Positions 54,502 to 62,260 of a stretch of DNA of 64,000 bases are shown piece by piece. The number at the start of each line of letters is the position of its first letter. Within the stretch, counting starts at the first letter, position 1. Both the position numbers and the translations under genes were made by a program. The notes beneath the pieces were generated by a model. That model was not told the DNA's origin, did no database searches, and saw only the letters and a list, made by a program, of their open reading frames with translations. Source of the stretch: Actinoplanes lobatus (GTDB lineage: Bacteria; Actinomycetota; Actinomycetes; Mycobacteriales; Micromonosporaceae); NCBI RefSeq assembly GCF_014205215.1, contig NZ_JACHNC010000001.1:5073501-5137500 (forward strand), written 5' to 3'.

Positions 54502-55290
54502 GTGACCAGCGACAAGGTGGATCAGACGACGGTCTCCTCGGCCCGCCGGTGGAACTACTGGCTGGGCGGCAAGGACCACTTCGAGGTGGACCGGGAGTCC
54601 GGCGACCGGATCGCCTCGGTGTATCCGGCGGTCCGCACCGCCGCGCAGCAGGGCCGGGCCTTCCACAACCGGGCGGTCCGTCACCTGGCCGAGGCCGGCA
54701 TCCGCCAGTTCCTGGACATCGGCACTGGTCTGCCCGCCCCGCAGAACACGCACGAGGTGGCCCAGCGGATCGCCCCGGACAGCCGGGTCGTCTACGTCGA
54801 CAACGACCCGATGGTGCTCACCCACGCCCGCGCGCTGATGATCGGCGGCGCCACCACGTACGTCGACGCCGATCTGAAGGATCCGGCCGCCATCCTGGGC
54901 GCCGCCGAGCTGAAGGAGACTCTCGACCTGAACCGCCCGGTCGGCATCCTCCTGCTCGCCGTCCTGCACTTCGTCGCCTCCGACGAGCAGGCCCGGGAGG
55001 TGGTCGCCGAGCTGCTGGCGGCGGTGCCGCCCGGCAGCTACCTGGTGGCCACCAACTCGACGAAGGACTTCGTCGACGCCGAGGCCGCCGCCCGCTACGA
55101 CGCGATGCTCGCGGCCGGCCACGTCGACGCCTGGCCGCGCGACCGGGCCACGTTCGGCCGGTTCTTCGACGGCCTGGAGCTGGTCGACCCGGGCATCGTG
55201 GCGATCAGCGACTGGCGCCCCGACCGTGAGGATCGCCCGGCGCCGTCCGAGGTCTCGATGTACGGCGCGGTCGCCCGCAAACCCTCCTGA
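54502..55290 (+). CDS. SAM-dependent methyltransferase, Methyltransf_19 (DUF574) family
   Basis: 262 residues, GTG start. Same family as 50726-51523: ARRWNYWLGGKDHFEVDRESG opening, IRQFLDIGTGLPAPQNTHEVA, RVVYVDNDPMVLTHARAL and PVGILLLAVLHFVASDEQ. It is more divergent at the C-terminus (SMYGAVARKPS). Two members so close, on opposite sides of a hybrid kinase, suggest a local expansion. Substrate unknown. Confidence 0.9.
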   Translation: MTSDKVDQTTVSSARRWNYWLGGKDHFEVDRESGDRIASVYPAVRTAAQQGRAFHNRAVRHLAEAGIRQFLDIGTGLPAPQNTHEVAQRIAPDSRVVYVDNDPMVLTHARALMIGGATTYVDADLKDPAAILGAAELKETLDLNRPVGILLLAVLHFVASDEQAREVVAELLAAVPPGSYLVATNSTKDFVDAEAAARYDAMLAAGHVDAWPRDRATFGRFFDGLELVDPGIVAISDWRPDREDRPAPSEVSMYGAVARKPS

Positions 55291-55406
55291 CCTTGCACGA
55301 TGGTCGTACCGTCCTTGGCGGGATCGTGACTACCTGCGATTTCTCAGCGTTCGTTCAGCGGGCGTTGCTAGTTTTCCGGGGCACCTTTTTCTAGCGGGAG
55401 AACATC

Positions 55407-56432
55407 GTGGTCTTCAAGAAGTTGCTCGGTGCCATCGGAGTGGGCGGGCCGAGCGTGGACACTGTGCTGTCCAACCCGAGCACCTACCCGGGCGCTCCCC
55501 TGACCGGCAACGTGAACCTGGTCGGCGGCACGCAGGACGCGGCGATCGAGCACATCACCCTCGGCCTGATCACCCGGATGGAGGTGGAGGGCGGCGGCGG
55601 TGACTACTCGGCCGTCACCGACTTCCTGCGGGTCCCGGTCACCGGGCCGATGCGCCTGGCGCCCGGCCAGCGGCTGGCGCTGCCGTTCCGGATCGACATG
55701 CCGTGGGAGACGCCGATCACCACGGTCTACGGGCAGACACTGCGCGGCATGGTGATGGGCGTGCGCACCGAGGTGGCCATCGCCCGGGCGATCGACAAGG
55801 GCGACCTGGACCCGGTGCACGTGCACCCGCTGCCGATCCACCAGCGCATCCTGGACGCGTTCGCCCAGCTGGGCTTCCGCTTCAAGTCCGCCGACCTGGA
55901 GTACGGCCAGATCTACGGCGTCCACCAGACCCTCCCGTTCTACCAGGAGATCGAGTACTTCCCGCCCCAGCACTACGCGGCGGCCGGCATCAACGAGGTC
56001 GAGCTGACCTTCGTGACCAGCCCGCACCAGGTCGAGGTGGTGCTGGAGTTCGACAAGCGCGGCGGCCTGTTCACGCAGGGCCACGACACCTACGGCCGCT
56101 ACACGGTCTCGCACGGCGACGCCGACACCACCGACTGGCGCCAGGTCGTCGACGGCTGGGTCCGCCAGGCGGTCGACCGTCGCAAGTCGATGCCGGGCTT
56201 CGGCCATCCGCAGCCGGGTTACGGCGGTTACGGCCACCCCCAGCCGGGTTACGGCCACGGCCACCACGGTCACTACCGGCAGGGCGGCCACGGTCATCAC
56301 GGCCACTACCGGCGCGGCGGTCACGGCATGGGCGGCGCCGCGATGGGCATCGTGGGCGGTCTGGCCGCGGGCTACCTGGCCGGCGAGGCGATCGAGGAGA
56401 TCGGCGAGTCCTTCGAGGACTTCGGCGAGTGA
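55407..56432 (+). CDS. Spo0M-like sporulation-control protein with His/Gly-rich tail
   Basis: 341 residues, GTG start with GGGAG eight bases upstream. Residues about 1-250 are a Spo0M arrestin-like beta-sandwich pair (MVFKKLLGAIGVGGPSVDTVL, YPGAPLTGNVNLVGG, WETPITTVYGQ, ADLEYGQIYGVHQTLPFYQEIEYFPP). The tail from about 262 has two GHPQPGYG and two GHHGHYR repeats, then a hydrophobic Gly-rich stretch (GAAMGIVGGLAAGYLAGEA) and an acidic end. Spo0M links cell shape and sporulation regulation; in this actinomycete the role is unproven. The His-rich tail could bind metal. Confidence 0.88.
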   Translation: MVFKKLLGAIGVGGPSVDTVLSNPSTYPGAPLTGNVNLVGGTQDAAIEHITLGLITRMEVEGGGGDYSAVTDFLRVPVTGPMRLAPGQRLALPFRIDMPWETPITTVYGQTLRGMVMGVRTEVAIARAIDKGDLDPVHVHPLPIHQRILDAFAQLGFRFKSADLEYGQIYGVHQTLPFYQEIEYFPPQHYAAAGINEVELTFVTSPHQVEVVLEFDKRGGLFTQGHDTYGRYTVSHGDADTTDWRQVVDGWVRQAVDRRKSMPGFGHPQPGYGGYGHPQPGYGHGHHGHYRQGGHGHHGHYRRGGHGMGGAAMGIVGGLAAGYLAGEAIEEIGESFEDFGE

Positions 56433-56467
56433 TCAGACCCGCGGCCGGCGGGTGAGTTCCGGCTGAG

Positions 56468-56510
56468 AAGGGCGAGGTGCGCTTGGTGCGCCCTCGCCCT
56501 TCATTCTTTT
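56468..56510 (+). terminator. Intrinsic terminator after spo0M-like gene
   Basis: A stem of 14 pairs with a single bulged T (arms 56468-56482 and 56488-56501) is followed by CATTCTTTT. It starts 36 bp after the stop. The clearest classical terminator in the window. Confidence 0.8.
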
Positions 56511-56605
56511 CCGGTACGCCTCCGTGAGCCGGGCATTGTCGCTGCTCACGGGCGGTAACGCCGCCTGAACGGCTCTCATATCCCACTCACTCTATGGGAA
56601 AAGTA

Positions 56606-56621
56606 TGTGACCTGGGTCACA
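56606..56621. promoter_or_regulatory. CRP/FNR-family operator
   Basis: TGTGACCTGGGTCACA is a perfect match to the TGTGA-N6-TCACA consensus of CRP-family regulators. It lies 43 bp upstream of the leader peptide start and ahead of the sulfur operon, so it probably controls that operon. Confidence 0.75.
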
Positions 56622-56663
56622 AACGTGCTGACGTGGTGGTCTTCGGCGGCATACGTTGCTCGC

Positions 56664-56735
56664 ATGAACCGAAGCAAGCGCCTGACCCGGCGCCGCTTCG
56701 TCGACTACCTCCGGGTGTGTACCTGCTCCTGTTGA
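56664..56735 (+). CDS. Cysteine-sensing leader peptide (23 codons)
   Basis: A short ORF not found by length-limited calling. It contains LTRRRFVDYLRV, the core of the actinomycete leader peptides found ahead of sulfur-assimilation genes, and ends CTCSC, three Cys codons in the last five before TGA. The stop is 189 bp ahead of the substrate-binding-protein gene. A hairpin with arms CGCCGG/CCGGCG (56802-56807 and 56816-56821) lies between. Low charged Cys-tRNA would stall ribosomes at the end of this peptide and change the downstream folding; this is the attenuation known in mycobacteria and inferred here. It supports a sulfur-source role of the operon. Confidence 0.75.
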   Translation: MNRSKRLTRRRFVDYLRVCTCSC

Positions 56736-56924
56736 GGACGGACGGCGAAGCCGCCGCCGTACCGGATCGCCGAGCACCGTCGCCGGCGGCCCACCTGAAC
56801 CCGCCGGTCCCCGGGCCGGCGTGCTGAAACCTGCCTGAGATACGCCGACGGCCCACCGGCCGCCCGGCCGATGACACGCACCCCCGCACGGTCGATGACA
56901 CCGGCCCGCCCCTGAGGAGTACCG
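56736..56924 (+). promoter_or_regulatory. Leader region between cysteine peptide and transporter operon
   Basis: 189 bp with no long ORF of its own. It has several GC-rich self-complementary stretches, the clearest at 56802-56821 with an eight-base loop. Expected site of an attenuator or of ribosome-site masking. Confidence 0.4.
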
Positions 56925-57950
56925 ATGACCACCCGTAGATCCGCCCTCGCCGCCGCGCTGGCCGGCGCCCTCGCCGTCACCACACTCGCCGCCTGCGGTG
57001 GATCCGGCTCGGCCGCCGCCCCCGGCGACCAGGTCAAGGAGCTGCGCTACCAGGGCAACGTCGGCGCCGTGACCCTCGCCGAGCTGGCCGCCGACCTCGG
57101 CTATCTGAACGACGTCAAGCTCAAGTGGATCGGCAACACGATCAGCGGCCCGCAGGACATCCAGGCGGCCACCACCGGCGACACCGACTTCGGCGGCGCG
57201 TTCAACGGCGCGATCGTGAAGCTCGCCTCCACCGGCGCCCCGATCACCGCGGTGGTCGGCTACTACGGCGTCGACGACGTCAACTTCAACGGCTTCTACG
57301 TCCTCGACGACAGCCCGATCAAGACGGCCCGCGACCTGATCGGCAAGAAGATCGGCGTCAACACCCTCGGCGCCCACTCCGAGGCGATCACCAAGACCTA
57401 CCTGGCCAAGGAGGGTCTCACCGACGACGAGATCAAGCAGGTCGAGCTGATCGTCGTCCCGCCGGTCAACACCGAGCAGTCGCTGCGCGCCAAGCAGATC
57501 GACGTGGCCGCACTCGGCGGCACGCTGCGCGACAAAGCACTCGAGCGGGGCGGCATCCACCCCCTCTACACCGACTACGACCTGCTCGGAAAGTTCACGG
57601 CCGGCAGCTACATCTTCCGCGACGACTTCATCAAGAAGAACCCGGACACCGTGAAGGCCTTCGTCGCCGGCGTCGGCAAGGCCATCGAGTGGTCCCGCGC
57701 CACGCCGCGCGAGGAGGTCATCGCGAAGCTCCAGGAGATCATCAAGAAGCGTGGCCGCGAGGAGGACGACAGCCAGACCAAGTTCTGGAAGAGCTACGGC
57801 GTCGCCGGCAAGGGTGGCGTGATCGAGGAGCGCGAGTTCACCACCTGGATCGAGTGGCTGGACCGGGCCGGTGAGCTGAAGAAGGACATCAAGGCCACCG
57901 ACATCTACTCCAACGACTACAACTCCTTCGTCACCGGCGGTGCGGCATGA
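56925..57950 (+). CDS. ABC transporter substrate-binding lipoprotein (SsuA-like, organosulfur)
   Basis: 341 residues. Signal peptide with lipobox LAAC (TTLAACGGSGS). NMT1/SsuA-type fold: ELRYQGNVGAVTLAELAADLGYLNDVKLKWIG, GAPITAVVGYYG and RDLIGKKIGVNTLGAHSEA. Binds sulfonates, taurine or a related anion outside the membrane and hands it to the SsuC-like permease. Family members also bind nitrate or thiamine precursors; the cysteine leader and downstream oxygenases favour organosulfur. Stop overlaps the ATPase start. Confidence 0.88.
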   Translation: MTTRRSALAAALAGALAVTTLAACGGSGSAAAPGDQVKELRYQGNVGAVTLAELAADLGYLNDVKLKWIGNTISGPQDIQAATTGDTDFGGAFNGAIVKLASTGAPITAVVGYYGVDDVNFNGFYVLDDSPIKTARDLIGKKIGVNTLGAHSEAITKTYLAKEGLTDDEIKQVELIVVPPVNTEQSLRAKQIDVAALGGTLRDKALERGGIHPLYTDYDLLGKFTAGSYIFRDDFIKKNPDTVKAFVAGVGKAIEWSRATPREEVIAKLQEIIKKRGREEDDSQTKFWKSYGVAGKGGVIEEREFTTWIEWLDRAGELKKDIKATDIYSNDYNSFVTGGAA

Positions 57951-58756
57951 CGACCGAACCGAAGATCCGCTTCGAGAACGTCGGCAAGACCTTCCAGGCC
58001 CGCGGCAAGACGGTCACCGCCCTCCAGGACATCAACCTCGAGGTACGCGACGGCGAGTTCCTGGTCATCGTCGGCCCCAGCGGCTGCGGCAAGTCCACCC
58101 TCCTGGACCTGCTCGGCGGCCTCAGCGAGATCTCCAGCGGCCGGATCCTGGTCGACGGCAAACCGGTCACCGGCCCCGGCCTGGACCGCGGCATCGTCTT
58201 CCAGCAGTACGCGCTGCTGCCGTGGCGCACCGCCCAGGGCAACGTCGAGTTCGGGCTGGAGGCCAAGGGCGTCGGCCGTAGGGAGCGTGCCGAGAAGGCC
58301 CGCGAATACCTGGACCTGGTCGGCCTGACCGGCTTCCACGACCGCTACCCGCACGAGCTCTCCGGCGGCATGAAGCAGCGGGTGGCGATCGCCCGCAGCC
58401 TCGCCTTCGACCCGGACGTGCTGCTCATGGACGAGCCGTTCGCCGCCCTCGACGCGCAGACCCGCGACGGCCTCCAGGACGAGCTGCTGCGGATCTGGGA
58501 GAAGACCGGCAAGACGATCGTCTTCATCACCCACGGTATCGAGGAGGCGGTCTACCTCGGCCAGCGCGTCGCCGTCCTGACCTCCCGGCCGGGCCGGATC
58601 AAGGAGGTCGTCGAGGTGCCGATCGACGCCCGGTCGGCCACCGAGGACCTGCGCTCCGACCCGCAGTTCACGCACTACCGCCACGAGATCTGGAGCCTGC
58701 TGCGCGACGAGGTCGACCGCGCCCGGAGCGAGGAGCTGGAGAACAGCCATGTCTAG
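57947..58756 (+). CDS. ABC transporter ATP-binding protein (SsuB/TauB-like)
   Basis: 269 residues; ATG overlaps the lipoprotein stop. Walker A GPSGCGKST, Q-loop VFQQYALLPWRTAQGN, signature LSGGMKQRVAIARSL, Walker B DVLLMDEPFAALD, H-loop FITHGIEEAVYLG. The MKQRV type with EEAVYLG is typical of nitrate/sulfonate/taurine importers. Works with the SsuA-like and SsuC-like proteins. Its stop overlaps the permease start by 8 bp. Confidence 0.92.
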   Translation: MTTEPKIRFENVGKTFQARGKTVTALQDINLEVRDGEFLVIVGPSGCGKSTLLDLLGGLSEISSGRILVDGKPVTGPGLDRGIVFQQYALLPWRTAQGNVEFGLEAKGVGRRERAEKAREYLDLVGLTGFHDRYPHELSGGMKQRVAIARSLAFDPDVLLMDEPFAALDAQTRDGLQDELLRIWEKTGKTIVFITHGIEEAVYLGQRVAVLTSRPGRIKEVVEVPIDARSATEDLRSDPQFTHYRHEIWSLLRDEVDRARSEELENSHV

Positions 58757-59627
58757 CATCACCGATGTCCCGGTCGCGCTGGCGGAACGGGTGGTACCGG
58801 TCGTCGGCGTCACCGCCGGGCCGTCCCCCGCCCACGCCTGGTACCGCAAGAGCACCCGCCTGCTCACCGCCGTCCTCACCCGGATCGCGGCGATCGGCGC
58901 GCTCGCCCTGGTCTGGCAGCTCGCCCCGCAGTGGGAGACCGCCCCGGGGGAGTACCTGGTCGACCCGACGTTCCTGCCGCCGCTGTCCGAGGTGCTCGTC
59001 GCCTGGTGGGACCTGCTGATCTCCGGCGAACTGTGGACCCACACCGAGGCCAGCCTGATCCGCTCGGCCGCCGGCTTCGGCCTGGCCATCCTCATCGCGG
59101 TGCCGCTCGGCCTGCTGATCGGCTGGTACAGCCCGGTCGCCAACCTGCTGAACCCGCTGCTCGAGGTGTTCCGCAACACCGCGGCGCTGGCCATCCTGCC
59201 GGTGTTCGTGCTGATCCTGGGACTCGGCGAAACCTCCAAGATCTCGATCATCCTGTACGGGTGCACCTGGCCGATCCTGCTGAACACGGTCAGCGCCGTC
59301 CGTACCGTTGATCCGCTCTTGATCAAATCGGCCCGGTCGCTGGGACTGGGCCCGGTGCGGCTCTTCCAGAAGGTCGTGCTCCCGGCCGCCGTGCCGACGA
59401 TCTTCACCGGGATCCGGCTGGCCGGCGCCGCCTCGATCCTCATCCTGATCGCCGCCGAGATGGTCGGCGCGAAAGCCGGCCTCGGCTACCTCATCAACTA
59501 CGCCCAGTACAACTTCGCGGTCCCCGACATGTACGCCGGAATCATCACGATCTCCGCCATCGGCCTGATCGTGAACCAGCTTCTCATCGTCACCGAACGC
59601 CGCTTCTCCACCTGGCGCACCAACTAG
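58749..59627 (+). CDS. ABC transporter permease (SsuC/TauC-like)
   Basis: 292 residues, about six membrane helices. The EAA loop is AVRTVDPLLIKSARSLGLGPVRLFQKVVLPAAVPTI (shown here by positions about 185-220). A Pro/Thr-rich N-terminus of 40 residues precedes TM1. LNPLLEVFRNTAALAILPVFV is the conserved stretch of the family. Completes the importer. Followed after 17 bp by the TauD-type dioxygenase gene with its own site (AAGGAG). Confidence 0.92.
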   Translation: MSSITDVPVALAERVVPVVGVTAGPSPAHAWYRKSTRLLTAVLTRIAAIGALALVWQLAPQWETAPGEYLVDPTFLPPLSEVLVAWWDLLISGELWTHTEASLIRSAAGFGLAILIAVPLGLLIGWYSPVANLLNPLLEVFRNTAALAILPVFVLILGLGETSKISIILYGCTWPILLNTVSAVRTVDPLLIKSARSLGLGPVRLFQKVVLPAAVPTIFTGIRLAGAASILILIAAEMVGAKAGLGYLINYAQYNFAVPDMYAGIITISAIGLIVNQLLIVTERRFSTWRTN

Positions 59628-59644
59628 TTCCAAGGAGTCCCCCC

Positions 59645-60541
59645 ATGAGCATCGACATCACGCGCCTCGGTGGCCGGATCGGAGCCGAAGTCTCCGGCGT
59701 CGACCTTCGTTCCCCGGTGGACGACGTCACCGCCAAGGAGATCCACGACGCTCTGGTCGAGCACAAGGTCCTGGTCTTCCGCGGCCAGCACCTCGACGAC
59801 GAGCAGCACCAGCGGTTCGCCTCGATCTTCGGCCCGCTGACCCTGGCCCACCCGACCGTCCCGTCCGTCGACGGCCAGGCCAACGTGCTCGAGGTGGCCG
59901 GCGCCGAGGGCGCCCGGGCCAACGCCTGGCACACCGACGTCACCTTCGTGGTCGCCCCGCCGAAGGCCACCACCCTGCGCAGCCTCGTCATCCCGCCCTA
60001 CGGCGGCGACACCCTCTTCTCCAACACCGCGGCCGCCTACGCCGACCTGCCCGAGCACCTGCGGGTACTGGCCGACCGGCTGTGGGCCGAACACTCCAAC
60101 GAGTACGACTACGCCGAGCACCCGCAGTTCCGCTCGGCCGAGGTGGAGGAATACCACAAGGTCTTCGTCTCCACCCGCTACCGCACCGCCCACCCGGTGG
60201 TCCGCGTCAACCCCGACTCCGGGCTGCCGAACCTGTTCATCGGCAACTTCGTCACCGGGATCATCGGCCTGTCCCGTACCGAGTCCCGCGACATCCTGCG
60301 CCTGCTCCAGCACTACGTGACCCGCCCCGAGAACACCTTGCGCCACAAGTGGCAGGTCGGCGACATCGTCGTCTGGGACAACCGCACCACCCAGCACTAC
60401 GCCGCCGACGACTACGGCGACCTGGACCGCAAGCTGCACCGGGTCACCGTGGCCGGCGACGTCCCGGTGGGCACCGACGGCACCAAGAGCCACATCCTCG
60501 AGGGCGACGAGGCCACCCACTACACCCCGCAGGTGCAGTGA
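59645..60541 (+). CDS. TauD/TfdA-family 2-oxoglutarate dioxygenase
   Basis: 298 residues. Iron triad: His and Asp in NAWHTDVTF and a distal His in LHRVTVAGD near residue 263; the 2-oxoglutarate Arg follows. Family marks VFRGQHLDDEQHQRFASIFGPL and WDNRTTQHYAADDYGD. Oxidises taurine, alkyl sulfonates or alkyl sulfates, releasing sulfite or sulfate plus an aldehyde; the exact substrate cannot be read. Stop TGA 60539-60541 overlaps the next ATG by one base. Confidence 0.9.
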   Translation: MSIDITRLGGRIGAEVSGVDLRSPVDDVTAKEIHDALVEHKVLVFRGQHLDDEQHQRFASIFGPLTLAHPTVPSVDGQANVLEVAGAEGARANAWHTDVTFVVAPPKATTLRSLVIPPYGGDTLFSNTAAAYADLPEHLRVLADRLWAEHSNEYDYAEHPQFRSAEVEEYHKVFVSTRYRTAHPVVRVNPDSGLPNLFIGNFVTGIIGLSRTESRDILRLLQHYVTRPENTLRHKWQVGDIVVWDNRTTQHYAADDYGDLDRKLHRVTVAGDVPVGTDGTKSHILEGDEATHYTPQVQ

Positions 60542-61890
60542 TGACCCGTCCCGGACAGCTTCACCTCAACGCCTTCCTGATGAGTGTCGGCCACCACGAG
60601 GCGGCCTGGCGTCTTCCGGAGAGCGACCCCTACGCCGACCTGGACGTCGAGCACTTCAAGAACCTGGCCCGGATCGCCGAGCGCGGCAAGCTCGACTCGC
60701 TGTTCCTGGCCGACGTCCCGGTCATCTTCGACCAGGTGGGCCGCCGCCCGTCCGGCATCCTCGAACCGACCGTGCTGCTCACCGCCCTTGCCGGGGCCAC
60801 ACAGCACATCGGGCTCATCGCCACGGCGTCCACCACCTACAACGAGCCCTACAACCTGGCCCGCCGGTTCGCCTCCGTGGACATCGTGAGCGGCGGCCGG
60901 GCCGGCTGGAACATCGTCACCACGTCCGGCCTCGACTCGGCCCGCAACTTCAACCTCGACGAGTTGCCCGCCCACCGGGACCGCTACGAGCGCGCCGCCG
61001 AGTTCGTCGACGTCTCCGTCAAGTTGTGGGACTCCTGGGACGACGACGCCATCGTCGCCGACAAGGAGACCGGCGTCTGGGGCGACCAGGACCGGATCTA
61101 CCCGCCGGCACACAAGGGCCGGTACTACTCGGTGGCCGGAGCCCTCAACCTTCCGCGCTCCGCCCAGGGACGCCCGGTGCTGGTCCAGGCGGGCTCGTCG
61201 GAGAACGGCCGCAACTTCGCCGCGAAGTACGCCGAGGCCGTCTTCACCGCACACCAGACCCTGCCCGACGCCCAGGCCTTCTACGACGACCTCAAACGCC
61301 GCGCCGCCGAACACGGCCGCGACCCCGACCACGTCAAGATCCTGCCCGGGATCGTGCCCCTCATCGGCGCCACCGAGTCGGAGGCACGCGAACTCGAAGC
61401 CGAACTGGAACGCCTGATCCGCCCCGAATACGCCCTCACCCAGCTCGCCGACCTGCTCGGCGTCGACCCCGGCGAACTCTCCCTCGACGCCCCGCTCCCG
61501 GCGAACCTGCCGGAGGAGGAGCAGATCGAGGGCGCCAAGAGCCGCCGCACCCTGATCGTCAACCTGGGCCGCCGCGAGGGCCTCACGGTCCGCGAACTGA
61601 TCGGCCGTCTCGGCGGCGGCCGCGGTCACCTGACCTTCGCCGGAACCGCCGTCCAGGTAGCCGACAAGATCGAGCACTGGTACGAGTCCGGCGCCGCCGA
61701 CGGCTTCAACATCATGGCCCCGGTCCTCCCCTCGGGCCTGGCCGCCTTCGTGGACCAGGTGGTCCCGATCCTTCAGGAACGAGGCCGCTTCCGAACCGAG
61801 TACACCGGCCACACGCTGCGCGAACACTACGGCCTACCCCGCCCGGCCAACACCAACACCGCCACCCGCCCACCCGCGCTCCTCCCGTAA
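60541..61890 (+). CDS. LLM-class FMN-dependent monooxygenase (NtaA/SnaA/DszA family)
   Basis: 449 residues. TIM-barrel marks: LHLNAFLMSVGHHEAAWRLP, LARIAERGKLDSLFLADVP, GLIATASTTYNEPYNLARRFASVD, SGGRAGWNIVTTSGLDSARNF and PVLVQAGSSENGRNFAAKYAEAVF. This group, such as DszA and SfnG-like enzymes, cleaves C-S or C-N bonds with reduced FMN. As the last gene of the operon it fits sulfur release from sulfones or sulfonates. No flavin reductase gene is adjacent, so one must be supplied elsewhere. Confidence 0.9.
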   Translation: MTRPGQLHLNAFLMSVGHHEAAWRLPESDPYADLDVEHFKNLARIAERGKLDSLFLADVPVIFDQVGRRPSGILEPTVLLTALAGATQHIGLIATASTTYNEPYNLARRFASVDIVSGGRAGWNIVTTSGLDSARNFNLDELPAHRDRYERAAEFVDVSVKLWDSWDDDAIVADKETGVWGDQDRIYPPAHKGRYYSVAGALNLPRSAQGRPVLVQAGSSENGRNFAAKYAEAVFTAHQTLPDAQAFYDDLKRRAAEHGRDPDHVKILPGIVPLIGATESEARELEAELERLIRPEYALTQLADLLGVDPGELSLDAPLPANLPEEEQIEGAKSRRTLIVNLGRREGLTVRELIGRLGGGRGHLTFAGTAVQVADKIEHWYESGAADGFNIMAPVLPSGLAAFVDQVVPILQERGRFRTEYTGHTLREHYGLPRPANTNTATRPPALLP

Positions 61891-62260
61891 GCCCACCCAC
61901 CCGCCCACCGGGCCACCCGACCGGCCGCACTGCCCAGCAACACCCAGCGCGGCTGGCCGGGGGCGGCGTTCCGCACCATCCCCCTCGGCCGCGCAGCCAG
62001 GCACCCCCTGTGCGGCCGGGGGCGTTCCGCACCTCCCCGCTCGGCCGCTCAGGTTGGCCGGGTGGCGTGGGCGGGGTGGCGTCCTGCAATACCCCGTTCG
62101 GCCTGCTGCGCGGGCCCGCGTTGCCTGGCGAGGTCCAACGCGGCCGGGCAGGGGTGATGTTCCGCAACACCCCGCATGACCGTCCGGCGGCGGAACGGTG
62201 TTCCTCCTGGTCGTTTCGCCGCCGGCTCGTCGCCCCTGTTCGGGCGCCCCGGCCGTACCG
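61891..62260. other. 370-bp gap with degenerate tandem repeats
   Basis: No gene is supported. It is mostly the four-unit repeat at 61955-62182. The 3' end holds the promoter and ribosome site of the MFS gene. Confidence 0.55.
61955..62182. repeat. Four degenerate tandem units, period 58-70 bp
   Basis: Units begin near 61955, 62014, 62072 and 62142. Each has a G-rich start (GGCCGGGGGCG or variants), then TTCCGCA or TCCTGCA, then a C-rich run and mostly TCGGCC. The 13-mer GTTGCCTGGCGAG at 62120-62132 is also present at 45701-45713 in the inverted-repeat element. Coding is excluded: the frames differ between units. Confidence 0.6.

Noticed and set aside
56594..56827. 77-codon frame over the sulfur operon leader
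   Set aside because: It starts before the CRP-type box, has no ribosome site and overlaps the leader peptide in another frame. The 23-codon peptide fits known leaders much better.
61891..62260. CRISPR array in the repeats at 61955-62182
   Set aside because: Units are degenerate, spacing is irregular, the spacers are not unique and there are no cas genes.
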